From: Lichenostomus cassidix
Taxonomy: Eukaryota; Chordata; Aves; Passeriformes; Meliphagidae
Assembly (NCBI GenBank): GCA_008360975.2
Contig: CM039188.1
Span: 26,873,944-26,937,943, forward strand
Direction: 5' to 3'
DNA length: 64,000 nucleotides
Position 1 is the first letter of the stretch; each line of letters begins with the position of its first letter. The notes beneath the pieces were generated by a model. It saw only the letters and a list, made by a program, of their open reading frames with translations, made no database searches and was not told where the DNA came from. Below, piece by piece: positions 42,801 through 49,205 of the stretch. Position numbers and translations under genes: made by a program.

Positions 42801-45800
42801 TTGCTTTGTCCACTCTGTGATCCCTGAACAGTAGCCATTTGAAGGCAGTCCATTATGAAAGGGATAGTAAAAAGTTTTGGTACCTACTTAAGCAAGGTGG
42901 GTATGTATTTGTTCCACCTAACACTGTAATCATATCAGATCTCATGGGCTAAAAAGAAGTAAAATATTTTCCTTGATAGAAATCCTCCATAGAAAATCAT
43001 GTGGTCTCTGGTTTGTGCTGGTCTCATGACATCCTTGAGCTGCTAACATTGACCCAGAGCAATGCAAAGAATTGTTACTGTCTGCCAAGAGCTGACTTTG
43101 TTTGTGGTCTTTAAAATACTGTACCTGGTGGTGCCTCACACCCAAAAAACTGCAGAAACAGTCTGCTCTGTCCTCATATTTAGCTTACTGAACTAAAGAC
43201 TGATCTTCCAAGATCTGTACATTGTGCACAGGGGGAAGAGGGACAAAGTCTTGAGGGAGGATGTTGATGAGGTTGTACATCTGTTTCCTCCTCTCACTGT
43301 CTGTACAGCTAATTTGGAGCCTGATGTAAAGTCAAGGCATGGTTTTCTGAACAGCTTAGCCCTGATGGGCTCTGAGCACTGCTGAGAGGATGGATTCCTT
43401 TCCCTGCCTGCCAGCCTCTCAGACACACTGCTTCAACCTGGGTCCAGCTGGCTGGAGCCATGGAGATGAACGTGATCAGCTTAGTTCCCATTTTAAGCTT
43501 TCCACCACAAAGGCACACAGACAAACCAGGTCTGACAGGACACACTGCTAAGCTGCCCTCTGAGACTTTGACTACTGTGTTGTGATGAGCAGAGCAAAGT
43601 GTTGTCAGCTACTCCCTGGCAGTAGCATCTCCCTATTGGGCAATTAATGGGAACTGTTCATGTCTGCAGAGTCCAAATACGTAGGGAGAAAATATAGCTG
43701 TGAAGCACCTGGCTTTTTTGTTTTTTTGTTTTTTTGGTTTTTTTTTTGCAATTCCAGTAGCTGGAGTGGGATGTACAGCCCTGGAGGGAACAAGCAGATG
43801 CTGCCATCTGTGAGTGCAGAGATTTATGTACATAAAACACACACACTTGAAGTGATGTTGGCCAGACCCTTCTTCCATGGCTGCAAGCCTCTTTCACCAG
43901 ATGAGAAACCAGATAGAGAAGTCGCATGGAAAATATTACACTGAGAAAATTGACCCAGAGCCTCTGGTAACACAAAAGTCAGGACCAGCTAGGATAGATG
44001 TGTCCCATGTCACTGTAACCAAGGATTCCAGTTTGTGGTCCCATCTGTAAAAGTCCCTGCTATAGCCCTGGCTGGTCAGGGTGACTCTGTGCCTCATCCC
44101 TTCTGAACCTTGTGCTGGTACTTCAATATTTTTGACCCTCTGTTTTCCCATCTCTCTCTCTGTGGTTTCTGCCTTCTGTAGAGAGTTAGTTTGCTTGAGG
44201 CCAAGATCACTTTTAATTATTGCAGTGATTTGTACTGAACCCTGCTCCTCTGCCAGGAGTGCCATATAGAAGAACCAAGAACACCATATATTAGTCTGCT
44301 AATGTAGCTGAACTGTGAAGCTTAAATCATGGGGATGCTGCCTTCTACCCAGCCTTCCTCAGTGTGCAGTTACAGCGTGGTGCTTGTGACATTTCTTTAT
44401 GGGCTAAAGAGCAGTGCACAGCTCTGCTCTCACCCCTTTTAGCCTGCTGAAATGCAGTCTCTTGATTTGCTTCCCTGGCAGTGATTGGTGATTAAGAACA
44501 TCTCATAAACATCCCTTGTATTTTCCCAAGTACTCTCCTTAAACACAGGGCTTTCTGCCTGAAGTCATTTCAATCTAGTGTTTTCCTGGCTTCTAGTCAA
44601 ATCTCTCACAGCCTCTGAGCCTCTGCGCATCACAGGCAGAGGTGTATTCCCAAATACACCTGGGAAAACAAACAAAAATAATTAGGAATACAGCTAACAT
44701 AAATACCTGAATATATCTGATATGGAGCAGTCTTTGCTACTCTTGGCATTCCTGAGCTGAATTTGTTTGGGTGTCACTGGTATCATAGGGAAATTGTACA
44801 GTGCTGATAAAATGGGAGCAGTGACCACATAGATGCAATGAGCACTTAGCCTCTCATCCTTTTCTTACACTGGGGGCAGCATGAGGTCACAGGCTCTGCA
44901 CAGGAAGGCTTTTCCCAGCCCCAGGCTTTTCCCAGCCCCACTACAGAGGGCAACTTGTTGGTTTGCAATCATTCAGGGAATTCTTATACTACATGAATGA
45001 GCTGGAATGCTTCCTGCTCTCTCTGTCCTGTGCAGCAGGAGTCACCCCATTCCCAACAGGCTTGGAAATGGCAGGATTGAGAACTGAAGTTTGCTTCAAA
45101 GACAGAGCTTTTTTTACACCTTTGCTTGAAACTTTATTTTGGTAAATTTGCCATTGTTGTCCAGGCTAAGAAAGATCTGATCTTTCAGCAACTAATCAGT
45201 GTGCCTTTTTTTTCCTGCTAGACTTCTGGAGGTGCTGTTGAGACATGGAAGTCAGAAGACATCAAAGCCAACAATGTTCATATGGCCTGGCAGTTACCAC
45301 AGTATTTATTAATATCTGCTGGGGAGGTGATGTTCTCCATTACAGGTCTGGCCTTCTCCTACTCTCAGGTACTCCACTTAGAGATAAGGGCCTTACAATT
45401 AGACTTCAGGATTTATTCCTGCATCTGTCATTGACTTGTCATATGTCCTTTGATACGACACTTACTAACAATGTTATCTGTCCTTCTGCTGAAAGTGGGA
45501 TTATAACACAGTTTGCTGGGTGCCCTCAAGCTAAATTAATTAATATTCTGAAGGTACCTGTTTTCAGTGATACTTGAAAAAACTCCTTTTCTGGTAAACC
45601 TGAGAACACAGAACAGACCTGGATAGTTAATGTGAAAGCTCTGAATACTGTAGTATCAGGACATTCTCCTAGTGAAACATTTTGTGATACGTATTTTTCA
45701 GTGATATAAAGGCAAAGGCATCTCAAGGGCTACAGGGTGGCATGAGGTCTTGGCACCTGCTTTAAATTGAGAGATTGAAGGGGTCTAAACATACAAGGTT

Positions 45801-47513
45801 GTAACAAGGGAGCAAGGGGTAATGGGCATGCAAGGGATGATTTGATGGTTGTTTGGGGAGGTTTATGAGAAGAGAGGACTGAGACATTACATGGTCAAAC
45901 AGCTACTGAAGCTATTCAAATTTATCCTTGGAGTAAAGTGCAGATGTTTATTAATGAGGATGATTAATATAGTGGGATGATCTGTAATGGGATGTGAAAA
46001 ATTTATCCTCAGCAGGAAATTTAACATCAAGATCCAGCCTCTTTTGCAAAGGTGTGCAGCCACATGGCACCAAACTCCAAGCTGCAGGGCTTGTGTGGCT
46101 CCTTGGACGTCCTGATTTTACGATTTCAGATGATGCAGGTTGAGGATGACCAGGATTCAGCTCTGCAACAACAGCATCTCCTGCTTCTCCATGTGTCCTC
46201 CTGTCCATGTTTTGAAAACTCTTTGTATGCAGCTGTTGAGATTAACCTCACATTAACCACTCCACACAGAGGAAATTCCACCATCTCCTCCTAGGCTGAG
46301 CCCAGTGACACCTACTCTGGGCAGGACACCAAAGGGTGAAGCAGGGCTGAAGGGCACAGCATGATTCCCACTGATCAGGCCCTTCTCCTCTTTTCAGTCT
46401 CCAGCCAGCATGAAGTCGGTGCTGCAGGCAGGCTGGCTGCTCACGGTGGCTGTGGGGAATACCTTTGTGCTCATTGTTGCCGAGGCTGCACCAATGGCAC
46501 AGGTATGGTTTGGCTCTTAAAACAGAGGTAATGCTTTACAACAGGCTTCTGGTGCTTCTGGATGTCCATATCCTGGAGGCACAGCTTCTCTGCCCTGCCC
46601 CAGGCTCCTGCCCCTAAGTGACAGCAGCCCACTCTGAGCTGCCCCCAGCCCCTGCTCTGTGGGGGCCTCAGTGGTGCTCTCCTGGGGGGCACTGGCCCTC
46701 CCTGACCCTCCCAGTGGCAGGGAATAACTGACCTGCACTGGGTAATGCTGCTGGAGCTGAGCTCCAGGCAAGCTGGCTGTGTTTGGACCTGGAGCCTGGA
46801 CACAGGGGCAGCCACACGTTGAGTTGCTCACCAGAAGCAACGAGACCAGTGGGCACTCAGCTTCCTCAAGGGTCTCGCTTGGGAATCCTGCCAGGCCAGC
46901 TGCCTGTGGCACCCCTGAGATGTCAGGCTTGCAGGGGGAGATTGTGGTGCAGAAGTAGTTTAATTCAGGCTGTGAAGCTTCTGGGATGATGCCATTAAGG
47001 TGTGAAGTGGCCAGCATGAACCTGCCTCTCCCAAAAGAATCTTGTAGGCAAAAAGCCCAGGTAGATATGTTCCAGTCAGAACAGATTTGTAAGAAAATAT
47101 TTAATGAAACCAACTCAATCTGTTTTGTTTCAAAATGTATCACATATTCATAATTACATTATGTGTACAAGCATTCACCAGAAAACAGGATGAGAAAGTT
47201 TCTATGTTGTGAACCATTTTGGAAACTAAAAAGTAGTTTTCATCCAGTTCTTTAAAAAAGTAGTTGAAAGTGCAGAGATAGCCTCCAGACTGAGAGTCTG
47301 GGGTCTCCTGACCTACTGTTCTTTTTTCTTTCCTAGTGGGCTGAATTTGTCTTGTTCACTGTTCTCCTCTTTGCTGTGTGCATTATTTTCTCCATCATGG
47401 GATATTTCTATGTCAGTGTGGATCCAAAGGACCTAGAAGAAAAGGAAGAGAAGAGAGAGACCTCAAGCAGAGGAAACATGATTGGTCTTGTTACTCAGAA
47501 AACGAAGCTCTAA
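9750..47513 (+). CDS. SLC15A2: SLC15A2 / PEPT2 proton-coupled oligopeptide transporter, whole gene (22 coding exons)
   Basis: Encodes the high-affinity H+/di- and tripeptide symporter PEPT2 (POT/PTR2 family, major facilitator fold, 12 membrane spans, plasma membrane). In mammals it recovers peptides and beta-lactams in kidney, choroid plexus and lung (family knowledge). Seen in the sequence: 22 exons with GT-AG introns and compatible phases sum to 2181 nt, i.e. 726 residues plus stop. Key residues present are E53/E56/R57 in TM1, His87 and His142 (the same numbers as the essential histidines of mammalian PEPT2), the GTGGIKPC and [10 protein letters not shown] signatures, R301 and W313 in TM7, and E619 in TM10. 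A long extracellular domain (about 402-605) lies between TM9 and TM10. The N-terminus ([14 protein letters not shown]) and C-terminus (KTKL) match PEPT2 and not PEPT1. Odd points: Ala628 where animal PEPTs carry Glu, and an in-frame upstream ATG. The span includes introns; exons are listed separately. Confidence 0.96.
9855..13175 (+). other. SLC15A2 intron 1
   Basis: This 3.3-kb intron runs from gtaagt to a cacag acceptor. It contains no recognisable exon or intact repeat. It has an AT-rich stretch around 11768-11812 (listed separately). Several short open frames cross it but none resembles a protein. Confidence 0.6.
11768..11812. repeat. AT-rich microsatellite
   Basis: A run of alternating A and T about 19 bases long is followed by a TATAAAA-type repeat, inside intron 1. 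It is a simple-sequence tract likely to vary in length. Confidence 0.8.
13176..13263 (+). CDS. SLC15A2: SLC15A2 coding exon 2: TM1 with ExxER motif
   Basis: Residues 36-64 plus one base of codon 65. It reads [19 protein letters not shown] then [10 protein letters not shown], the first membrane span. E53, E56 and R57 form the E-x-x-E-R motif that couples protons in POT transporters (family knowledge). It is bounded by cacag and gtatgt; the donor leaves phase 1. Confidence 0.97.
13440..13498 (+). repeat. Degraded CR1 3'-end fragment in intron 2
   Basis: The sequence follows the CR1 LINE 3' end consensus: GGACTA, then CTCCAA, then a CCTTCCAGTCTAAATTATT block and a decayed ATTCTATG tail (ATACAATTCTCTG). 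It is heavily diverged, so an old copy. Sense orientation is on the + strand. Confidence 0.55.
13873..14014 (+). CDS. SLC15A2: SLC15A2 coding exon 3: TM1-TM2 with essential His87
   Basis: Completes Ala65 and runs to the first two bases of Lys112. It carries the end of TM1 (AVLTLYF), the loop [14 protein letters not shown] and TM2. His87 in YHAF equals the histidine shown to be essential in mammalian PEPT2 (His57 of PEPT1). Tyr86 and Tyr94 are also conserved. [13 protein letters not shown] is the hallmark TM2-TM3 loop. Phase 1 in, phase 2 out (ACAA|gtaagt). Confidence 0.97.
14015..15848 (+). other. SLC15A2 intron 3
   Basis: A 1.8-kb intron ending in cctcacag. It has AT-rich and low-complexity patches, and I see no exon, RNA gene or clear transposon. 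Confidence 0.6.
15849..15941 (+). CDS. SLC15A2: SLC15A2 coding exon 4: TM3 with His142
   Basis: Residues 112-142 plus two bases of codon 143. It reads [20 protein letters not shown] for TM3, then [12 protein letters not shown]. His142 corresponds to the second conserved histidine of mammalian PEPT2 (His121 of PEPT1). It closely matches the mammalian order KTIIYLSLVYVLGH. Phase 2 in and out. Confidence 0.96.
16999..17098 (+). CDS. SLC15A2: SLC15A2 coding exon 5: TM4 and PTR2 signature 1
   Basis: Completes Val143 and runs to His176. [14 protein letters not shown] forms TM4; [20 protein letters not shown] is PTR2 family signature 1, the cytoplasmic loop that precedes TM5. The acceptor is a modest tttttgttcttgcatgaag. 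It was fixed by the frame (GT|G GTC CTG) and by homology. It ends in phase 0. Confidence 0.95.
17099..22171 (+). other. SLC15A2 intron 5, the largest intron
   Basis: Just over 5 kb between the two PTR2-signature exons. It contains a MIR-like SINE relic (about 18740-18940) and short imperfect repeats of a GTTTTCTATAAAA unit near 19095-19155. There is no coding exon that can be supported. Most of the rest is AT-rich unique-looking DNA. Confidence 0.6.
18740..18940 (+). repeat. Ancient MIR-like SINE relic
   Basis: The order of short blocks follows the MIR core and 3' region: GTGTTTTATAGACTT, CTAATGAATCTCAGCACCCC, TATTATTATCCC, then GAGTTACAGAGAG, and finally a GAACTG...CATTCAGACTAC tail. Each block is diverged. 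MIR-type SINEs predate amniote radiation, so an old copy in a bird intron is plausible. Boundaries are approximate. An LF-SINE or another tRNA-derived SINE is the alternative. Confidence 0.45.
22172..22262 (+). CDS. SLC15A2: SLC15A2 coding exon 6: TM5 and PTR2 signature 2
   Basis: Residues 177-206 plus one base of Gly207. It starts [10 protein letters not shown], then [20 protein letters not shown], which is PTR2 signature 2 and the fifth membrane span. The acceptor is cttgttttag, the donor AGAG|gtcagt. Phase 0 in, phase 1 out. Confidence 0.96.
24337..24414 (+). CDS. SLC15A2: SLC15A2 coding exon 7: TM5-TM6 loop and start of TM6
   Basis: Residues 207-232 plus one base. [20 protein letters not shown] followed by LMVLAL matches the mammalian [18 protein letters not shown] almost exactly. 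The two cysteines C211 and C216 are conserved in PEPT2. The donor is CTTG|gtgagt. Phase 1 in and out. Confidence 0.96.
24415..27029 (+). other. SLC15A2 intron 7
   Basis: A 2.6-kb intron. A stretch around 24470-24560 has blocks like a MIR 3' region (GATGAGAAAATG, then CAAGGTCACCCAGCAATTC), too decayed to call firmly. Nothing else is recognisable. The intron ends in a clean ttttttcag acceptor. Confidence 0.5.
27030..27112 (+). CDS. SLC15A2: SLC15A2 coding exon 8: end of TM6 and cytoplasmic linker
   Basis: Residues 233-260: [20 protein letters not shown], then LEVCKCIG. It finishes TM6 and opens the long TM6-TM7 cytoplasmic linker. Two GT donors are possible (27111 and 27113). The second was chosen because gtaagtgt is the better donor and it restores the KCIGFAIKNR reading across the junction, in phase 0. 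Confidence 0.94.
27813..27872 (+). repeat. CR1 3'-end fragment in intron 8
   Basis: It contains TCTTTGGTGACCC, then GGGTCCCTTCCAGCTCAGAA, then TATTCTAAGATTCTATGATT, the diagnostic CR1 terminal microsatellite. Sense orientation is +. The 5' end is unclear and may extend upstream toward 27700. Confidence 0.7.
28099..28185 (+). CDS. SLC15A2: SLC15A2 coding exon 9: TM6-TM7 cytoplasmic linker
   Basis: Residues 261-289: [20 protein letters not shown], then LDWASEKYS. It is basic and charged, as expected of the cytoplasmic linker between the two six-helix bundles. IPKRxHWLDWA is a PEPT1/PEPT2 family landmark. It is 87 nt, phase 0 on both sides. Confidence 0.97.
28497..28586 (+). CDS. SLC15A2: SLC15A2 coding exon 10: TM7 with substrate-site Arg and Trp
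   Basis: Residues 290-319: [20 protein letters not shown], then [11 protein letters not shown]301 and W313 correspond to R282 and W294 of PEPT1, which are implicated in coupling and substrate binding (family knowledge). The exon is 90 nt, phase 0 on both sides, and very strongly conserved. Confidence 0.98.
28918..28962 (+). CDS. SLC15A2: SLC15A2 coding exon 11: GSRWTLQ extracellular loop
   Basis: Fifteen residues, 320-334: [23 protein letters not shown] is invariant in animal PEPTs that I know. A 45-nt microexon-like exon between tccttag and gtaagt, phase 0. It is short enough that ORF-based finders would miss it. Confidence 0.95.
28963..31172 (+). other. SLC15A2 intron 11
   Basis: A 2.2-kb intron between two very short exons. 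It contains a C-rich run (about 30410-30429) but no exon or classifiable repeat. Confidence 0.55.
31173..31205 (+). CDS. SLC15A2: SLC15A2 coding exon 12: 33-nt exon
   Basis: Eleven residues, 335-345: [11 protein letters not shown], matching mammalian [11 protein letters not shown]. Flanked by ttgtttcag and gtaaaa, phase 0 on both sides. Skipping it would keep the frame but remove the QPDQMQ segment leading into TM8. Confidence 0.95.
32267..32355 (+). CDS. SLC15A2: SLC15A2 coding exon 13: TM8
   Basis: Residues 346-374 plus two bases: [20 protein letters not shown], then LINMCKLNF. The NPLL...IPxFD pattern is the PEPT TM8. The acceptor is gtattgcag, the donor TTCAC|gtaagt, phase 2 out. Confidence 0.96.
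32356..34057 (+). other. SLC15A2 intron 13
   Basis: A 1.7-kb intron ending in ctccgtag. Overlapping open frames on both strands (about 32270-32885) carry no protein-like signature. Nothing else is recognised. Confidence 0.55.
34058..34139 (+). CDS. SLC15A2: SLC15A2 coding exon 14: TM9
   Basis: Completes Thr375 and runs to Asn402: [20 protein letters not shown], then AIIEVKIN. The basic RKM start followed by small residues fits TM9 of PEPT2 (LRKMAVGMILACLAF in mammals). It is phase 2 in and phase 0 out, and leads directly into the extracellular domain. Confidence 0.96.
34140..36088 (+). other. SLC15A2 intron 14
   Basis: A 1.9-kb intron holding a perfect 11-bp hairpin at 35564-35589 (see findings). 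The last 30 bases before the exon are AT-rich with the acceptor ttaattag. No exon or transposon could be named. Confidence 0.55.
35564..35589. repeat. Perfect 11-bp inverted repeat with 4-nt loop
   Basis: The arms TATCTATACAG and CTGTATAGATA are exact reverse complements around a TCAG loop. It lies inside intron 14 and could extrude or fold in pre-mRNA. No function is known. Confidence 0.7.
36089..36214 (+). CDS. SLC15A2: SLC15A2 coding exon 15: start of extracellular domain
   Basis: Residues 403-444. It begins [20 protein letters not shown], with RVLNLA equivalent to the QVLNLA strand of mammalian PEPT2, and ends VESFQ like mammalian IKSFQ. It forms the first part of the immunoglobulin-like extracellular domain between TM9 and TM10. 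This part of the protein is much less conserved than the membrane spans. Phase 0 both sides. Confidence 0.93.
36580..36744 (+). CDS. SLC15A2: SLC15A2 coding exon 16: extracellular domain, first lobe
   Basis: Residues 445-499. It contains [20 protein letters not shown], aligned to mammalian FHLKYHNLSLYTEHSVQEKN, and [11 protein letters not shown], aligned to YSLVIREDGNS. N475-N-T is a potential N-glycosylation site. 165 nt, acceptor cttccacag, donor CTTA|gtgagt, phase 0. Confidence 0.94.
36745..39352 (+). other. SLC15A2 intron 16
   Basis: A 2.6-kb intron. Near 38217-38273 the motif TTTATTATT recurs several times in an AT-rich patch. I see no exon, RNA gene or named repeat. Confidence 0.5.
39353..39399 (+). 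CDS. SLC15A2: SLC15A2 coding exon 17: 47-nt exon linking extracellular lobes
   Basis: Residues 500-514 plus two bases of Arg515: [16 protein letters not shown]. It corresponds to mammalian VKDTESRTTNGMTTVR, the linker between the two lobes. The pyrimidine-rich acceptor cccctctttag and the donor TTAG|gtagga bound it. Phase 2 out, rejoining AG|A TTC as Arg-Phe. Confidence 0.9.
39951..40087. repeat. A-rich (CAAA/CAAAA) low-complexity tracts
   Basis: Two A-rich patches in intron 17 are built of CAAA and CAAAA units with A-runs. They cause a spurious Phe-rich open frame on the opposite strand. Confidence 0.75.
40703..41146 (-). repeat. CR1 LINE 3' fragment, antisense, in intron 17
   Basis: This reads as the reverse complement of a CR1 3' end. 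It starts with TCATAGAATGGTCTGGGTTA and continues through CACCTCCCACCAGACTAGGC, CAACCTAGCCTTGAACA, CCCCCTTGTCCTATAACTCC, TTCTCCAGGCTGAACAGCCC and GAGAGGTGCTCCAGCCCTCT. At about 445 bp it is the longest and best preserved repeat in the window. It is truncated at its 5' end as usual for CR1 and encodes only a remnant of the ORF2 C-terminal region. Confidence 0.92.
41432..41542 (+). CDS. SLC15A2: SLC15A2 coding exon 18: extracellular domain, second lobe
   Basis: Completes Arg515 and runs into Ile552: [20 protein letters not shown], then [17 protein letters not shown]. It parallels mammalian RFVNTLHKDVNISL. N525-L-T and N539-Y-S are potential N-glycosylation sites; the first falls at the position of the mammalian NIS sequon. 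Phase 2 in and out. Confidence 0.94.
42626..42722 (+). CDS. SLC15A2: SLC15A2 coding exon 19: end of second lobe
   Basis: Completes Ile552 and runs to Asn584: [20 protein letters not shown], then [23 protein letters not shown] is a PEPT2 landmark. With the next exon it creates an N584-T-S sequon across the splice junction. Phase 2 in, phase 0 out. Confidence 0.95.
43713..43748. repeat. T-rich low-complexity tract
   Basis: Runs of T interrupted by single or paired G bases within intron 19. Confidence 0.8.
44906..44939. repeat. Perfect 17-bp tandem duplication
   Basis: AGGCTTTTCCCAGCCCC occurs twice head to tail with no mismatch, in intron 19. Confidence 0.9.
45222..45368 (+). CDS. SLC15A2: SLC15A2 coding exon 20: TM10 with Glu619 and unusual Ala628
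   Basis: Residues 585-633. It finishes the extracellular domain ([20 protein letters not shown]), then [20 protein letters not shown] and TGLAFSYSQ for TM10. E619 in AGEVMF equals the peptide-binding glutamate E595 of PEPT1 and is present. The conserved block GLEFSYSQ instead reads GLAFSYSQ, with GCC at 45351-45353. Acceptor tcctgctag, donor CTCAG|gtactc, phase 0 both sides. Confidence 0.95.
46398..46502 (+). CDS. SLC15A2: SLC15A2 coding exon 21: TM11
   Basis: Residues 634-668: [20 protein letters not shown], then [15 protein letters not shown]. [13 protein letters not shown].AVGN is a PEPT family landmark. The TM11-TM12 loop (AEAAPMAQ) differs from mammalian AQFSGLVQ. The junction reads SYSQ|SPAS where mammals have SYSQ|APSS. 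Phase 0. Confidence 0.95.
47337..47513 (+). CDS. SLC15A2: SLC15A2 coding exon 22: TM12, C-terminal tail and stop
   Basis: Residues 669-726 plus [23 protein letters not shown] and MGYFYV form TM12. The cytoplasmic tail has a charged run ([11 protein letters not shown]) and ends [13 protein letters not shown], close to mammalian GNMIKLETKKTKL. The terminal T-K-L is a class I PDZ ligand; mammalian PEPT2 binds PDZK1 through its C-terminus (family knowledge). Confidence 0.97.
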   Translation, partial: WAEFVLFTVLLFAVCIIFSIMGYFYVSVDPKDLEEKEEKRETSSRGNMIGLVTQKTKL

Positions 47514-49205
47514 CACATGATGGGTTGGGATTTTTTTTTTTTTAAACTTAGTTATGAGAGGGTAACAGAAGAGTGGGGGCAGTGTTATTTTATTTTAAAC
47601 ATTTCAACCTTTATTACTCAAAATGTAGCCACCTGATAAATGGGACCAAATAGCCCTCTATAAAAACAATGGGGGTCCTGAAATCAGAGCAAAACTCCCT
47701 GGGAAAGCTCCTCGGGTATTAAAAGCCCTTATTAGTAATTACAGTGTAATTTAAAACCTGCCCATCTTTTTAAGCATGGAATGCTTTCCTATGATTTTGC
47801 CTTAAACATATATTTAGGGCAGCAGGGAAGAAGGGTGGAAGGAATGCCATATGACACAAAAATCTGGAAATGTTAGGAAAGAAGAAAGAGGGAAAACTAG
47901 TATTGGAATTAGGGAAGAATAGATGTTAGTGACAGAAGAATTTTTAATGTTATCATCAAGGAATGTAAGGGTTACACACAGTCCCAAAGGATTTCATCAT
48001 GTAACTCTCCTTATGAGTATTTCATCCCATTATTGCATGTTATGAATGGTTCTGATTTATGATTTTCACCTTCAGGCTCAGAAGTAATAACAGGGAATTA
48101 AATTCTGCAGGCTAAAATATTCCCAAAACACTACTGATGAAGACAGGCCTGCTACCACTTCTCCAATACCCATTTGTTCCCCTAGAAGTTTTTAGCATCT
48201 GATGGTGTTCTTTGATTAGACATGATTAGAGAATTGGTTTATGCTTTCTTATTTCAGAAATCCAGACAGTTATTTGCCATCTTCCTATACATTAAGCCTT
48301 TATTGGGCATTTCCTTTTACAGCACCTGTCACTGCAAGTTAGGATATGGCTGATTTCTTATCTCATGCCTCAGTTATTCCCCACTGGGAGACAAGTTGCA
48401 GTAGTTTCTATAAAATTCCAGGCATCCTGCAGTGAGTTATTTACAAGGATGCACTTTATCATTTTTTCAGTCTACAAGACACCATGGCATATGAGATTTT
48501 TCTTTTTCCTCCTTGTTTTTCTGTTTCTACCAAGCTTTGGATATAGCAATTTTATTGGAACTGTGATATAATTGTCTGATTTTCCTCAATTGCGTGAAGC
48601 TGTGATTTCATGTTCTGCATAGGAGTAATTCAACCACTGCTGATCTAGTAAAACTCCTGAGAGAGTCCCTGCCTTCCTCTGTCACTTCAAGGCCACAGTT
48701 GTAACAGGTATGGCCTAATTTAAAACAAGATTGTCAACAGGATGTTCAGGTTCACAGAGAATAGATTTTAAATGATGCTTTTCTTTTCCATCTTGGCATT
48801 GACCATTGGTGGTCATTGATACTTGGATTCAGGAGATCACAAAATATCACAAAAATGTCTAATTTAATTCCTGCTCGGGACAGTGCTAGGAAATACACTG
48901 AGTTTGACACCTCTGCTCCTTTGATGTGCTGCCAGTTTGTGTATCTTCTTGAGTAAGACTAAGAAAACACAGCTTTTTGGTTTCTGACTCACAGCCTAAG
49001 ATTGCTCCCTCTGCTTCCTGTCCTAAGTGGTTATTGAGTTCCGCTACTAGTTCTGCATAAGCTCCTGCCTGCTGGGAGGTAGCATCTGGGGTTGTGCCAG
49101 GGGGGCACCATGGTCTCATCAGATAAATGAGAACAGGCTGCAGATGTGCATGCAGGAACACTTGGGGTGGTTCAGTGACAATAAATGCAGAGACATTTGT
49201 TAAGC
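47514..49205 (+). other. Probable SLC15A2 3' UTR
   Basis: AT-rich DNA follows the stop codon with no splice or coding signal. Candidate poly(A) signals are ATTAAA at 47718 and 48097 and AATAAA at 49180-49185. A further AATAAA lies at 50042. Mammalian SLC15A2 has a long 3' UTR, so one of the distal signals is plausible. The end is inferred and not seen directly. Confidence 0.4.
49180..49185 (+). terminator. Candidate polyadenylation signal AATAAA
   Basis: First canonical AATAAA hexamer noticed after the SLC15A2 stop, about 1.7 kb downstream. Variant ATTAAA hexamers occur earlier. Confidence 0.35.

Larger units (their letters stand above)
42723..45221 (+). other. SLC15A2 intron 19
   Basis: A 2.5-kb intron with a T-rich tract (43713-43748) and a perfect 17-bp tandem duplication (44906-44939). 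No exon or classifiable transposon was seen. Confidence 0.55.

Noticed and set aside
46517..47143. 208-codon - strand open frame in SLC15A2 intron 21
   Set aside because: It lies entirely within a well-supported intron on the opposite strand and has a low-complexity Gly/Pro/Gln-rich translation.
9750..47513. Assignment of the gene to SLC15A1 (PEPT1)
   Set aside because: The N-terminus, the [15 protein letters not shown] block, His87/His142 numbering and the KTKL C-terminus match PEPT2 and not PEPT1.
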